Below, piece after piece: positions 4,981-5,915 of a stretch of DNA of 5,915 nt. This DNA comes from Paraprevotella sp. Its GTDB lineage: Bacteria > Bacteroidota > Bacteroidia > Bacteroidales > Bacteroidaceae. How positions within the stretch are numbered: the stretch's first letter is position 1; the number at the start of each line of letters is the position of its first letter. A program made the translations under genes and the position numbers. The notes under the pieces were generated by a model. It saw only the letters and a program-made list of their open reading frames with translations, was not told where the DNA came from and did no database searches. The stretch is from assembly GCA_017630975.1 (NCBI GenBank), contig JAGBUF010000172.1, positions 1 through 5,915 of the forward strand, in the 5' to 3' direction.

Positions 4981-5915
4981 ATGGCAAAAAAAGTAGTAGT
5001 TGCGTTTAGTGGAGGCTTGGATACTTCCTATACGGTGATGTATTTGGCAAAAGAAATGGGTTATGAGGTTTATGCCGCTTGCGCCAATACCGGTGGCTTT
5101 AGTCCCGAACAATTAAAAACCAACGAAGAAAACGCGTATAAGTTAGGTGCGAAGCAATACGTAACGCTTGATGTTACGCAGGAATATTATGAGAAGAGTT
5201 TGCGTTATATGATTTATGGTAACGTATTACGAAATAATTGTTATCCCATCTCGGTATCATCAGAGCGAATTTTTCAAGCATTGGCAATCGCTCGTTATGC
5301 AAATGAAATAGGGGCTGAGGCTATTGCACATGGTTCAACCGGTGCAGGAAACGATCAGATCCGTTTTGACATGACATTCTTGGTGATGGCGCCAGGGGTG
5401 GAGATCATTACTTTGACACGTGACAAGACACTGACACGTCAAGAAGAAGTGGATTATCTGAACCAAAATGGCTTTTATGCCGACTTTACCAAATTGAAAT
5501 ACTCATATAATGTTGGTATATGGGGAACATCTATTTGTGGCGGTGAGATATTGGATAGCAATCAAGGATTGCCGGAGAGTGCTTATTTGAAGCATCCTAC
5601 CAAAGACGGGAGCGAATTGTTGAAAATAGGTTTCAAGAACGGGGAGATTTGCAGCGTGAACGGTGAGGAATTTGATGACAAAATTGCAGCTATTCAGAAA
5701 GTAGAGGAAATAGGTGCTGCTTATGCTATCGGTCGTGACTGTCATGTGGGCGACACCATCATCGGTATCAAAGGACGTGTGGGTTTTGAGGCTGCCGCTC
5801 CTATGCTGATTATTGGTGCGCATCGTTTCTTGGAGAAGTATACCCTCAGTAAGTGGCAACAGTACTGGAAGGATCAGGTGTCTAATTGGTATGGTATGTT
5901 CTTGCATGAGAGTCA
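4981..5915 (+). CDS. argG: argininosuccinate synthase, 3' end outside window
   Basis: ATG at 4981, 25 bases after the acyltransferase, opens a frame that runs without a stop to the window edge (311 complete codons of an expected 400 or so). The enzyme condenses citrulline and aspartate using ATP, the penultimate step of arginine synthesis. The ATP-pyrophosphatase P-loop 'FSGGLDTS' is at residues 9-16, 'NTGGF' at 36-40, and 'AHGSTGAGNDQIRFD' at 116-130. 'YNVGIWGTSICGGEILD' (177-193) corresponds to the citrulline/aspartate-binding segment. Several positions differ from the classical ArgG pattern: Ala replaces the Lys of 'TGKGNDQ', and 'SICGG' replaces 'SIEGG'. This suggests the divergent Bacteroidetes form rather than a loss of function, since all core glycines and the GNDQ-RF core remain. 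The leader is A/T-rich with no Shine-Dalgarno. It is co-transcribed with argR and the acyltransferase; further arg genes probably follow beyond the window. Confidence 0.97.
   Translation, partial: MAKKVVVAFSGGLDTSYTVMYLAKEMGYEVYAACANTGGFSPEQLKTNEENAYKLGAKQYVTLDVTQEYYEKSLRYMIYGNVLRNNCYPISVSSERIFQALAIARYANEIGAEAIAHGSTGAGNDQIRFDMTFLVMAPGVEIITLTRDKTLTRQEEVDYLNQNGFYADFTKLKYSYNVGIWGTSICGGEILDSNQGLPESAYLKHPTKDGSELLKIGFKNGEICSVNGEEFDDKIAAIQKVEEIGAAYAIGRDCHVGDTIIGIKGRVGFEAAAPMLIIGAHRFLEKYTLSKWQQYWKDQVSNWYGMFLHES

Overview
The window looks like chromosomal DNA from a Bacteroides-type gut bacterium (order Bacteroidales). Four things point that way. The gene order argR, GNAT acyltransferase, argG is characteristic of that group. 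Translation starts lack Shine-Dalgarno sequences and sit in A/T-rich leaders. Two start sites have a TAnnTTTG -7 element. There is also a 'GYEYVDLGLSVKW'-type lectin-like domain of the sort abundant in Bacteroides. No RNA gene, CRISPR array, insertion sequence or integrase is visible.

Left region (1-2030, + strand): an AT-rich accessory locus of unrecognised function. It holds the tail of a hydrophilic helical protein, then (2 bases later) an 80-residue helical protein with a central W-x-D turn resembling WXG100 proteins, then (8 bases later) a multi-pass membrane protein with a C-terminal SH3b domain. In the same reading frame as the membrane protein, but after three consecutive stop codons, lies a Ser/Thr-rich linker and a FISUMP/DUF1566-like (C-type-lectin-like) domain. 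That domain is itself broken by a one-base frameshift near 1736-1741 and has no signal peptide. I read it as the detached, decaying C-terminal part of a once larger surface protein. The unit ends in a strong 18-bp hairpin at 1985-2027.

Middle (2121-3473, - strand): an intact, stand-alone TrpB2-type tryptophan synthase beta chain, convergent with the left locus. It probably makes tryptophan from indole without TrpA.

The 330-bp divergent intergenic region (3474-3803) carries candidate promoters for trpB2 and argR and several sequences resembling ArgR operators (ARG boxes).

Right region (3804-5915, + strand): the start of an arginine operon. It has the arginine-sensing repressor ArgR, a GNAT-family acyltransferase that is the obvious candidate for the first, N-acylating step on glutamate (N-succinylation in Bacteroides), and argininosuccinate synthase ArgG, which runs off the window at residue 311. 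The repressor would control its own operon through the sites upstream. The most interesting material is the broken SH3b/lectin-like locus with its WXG100-like partner, and the cysteine-rich GNAT in the arginine operon.
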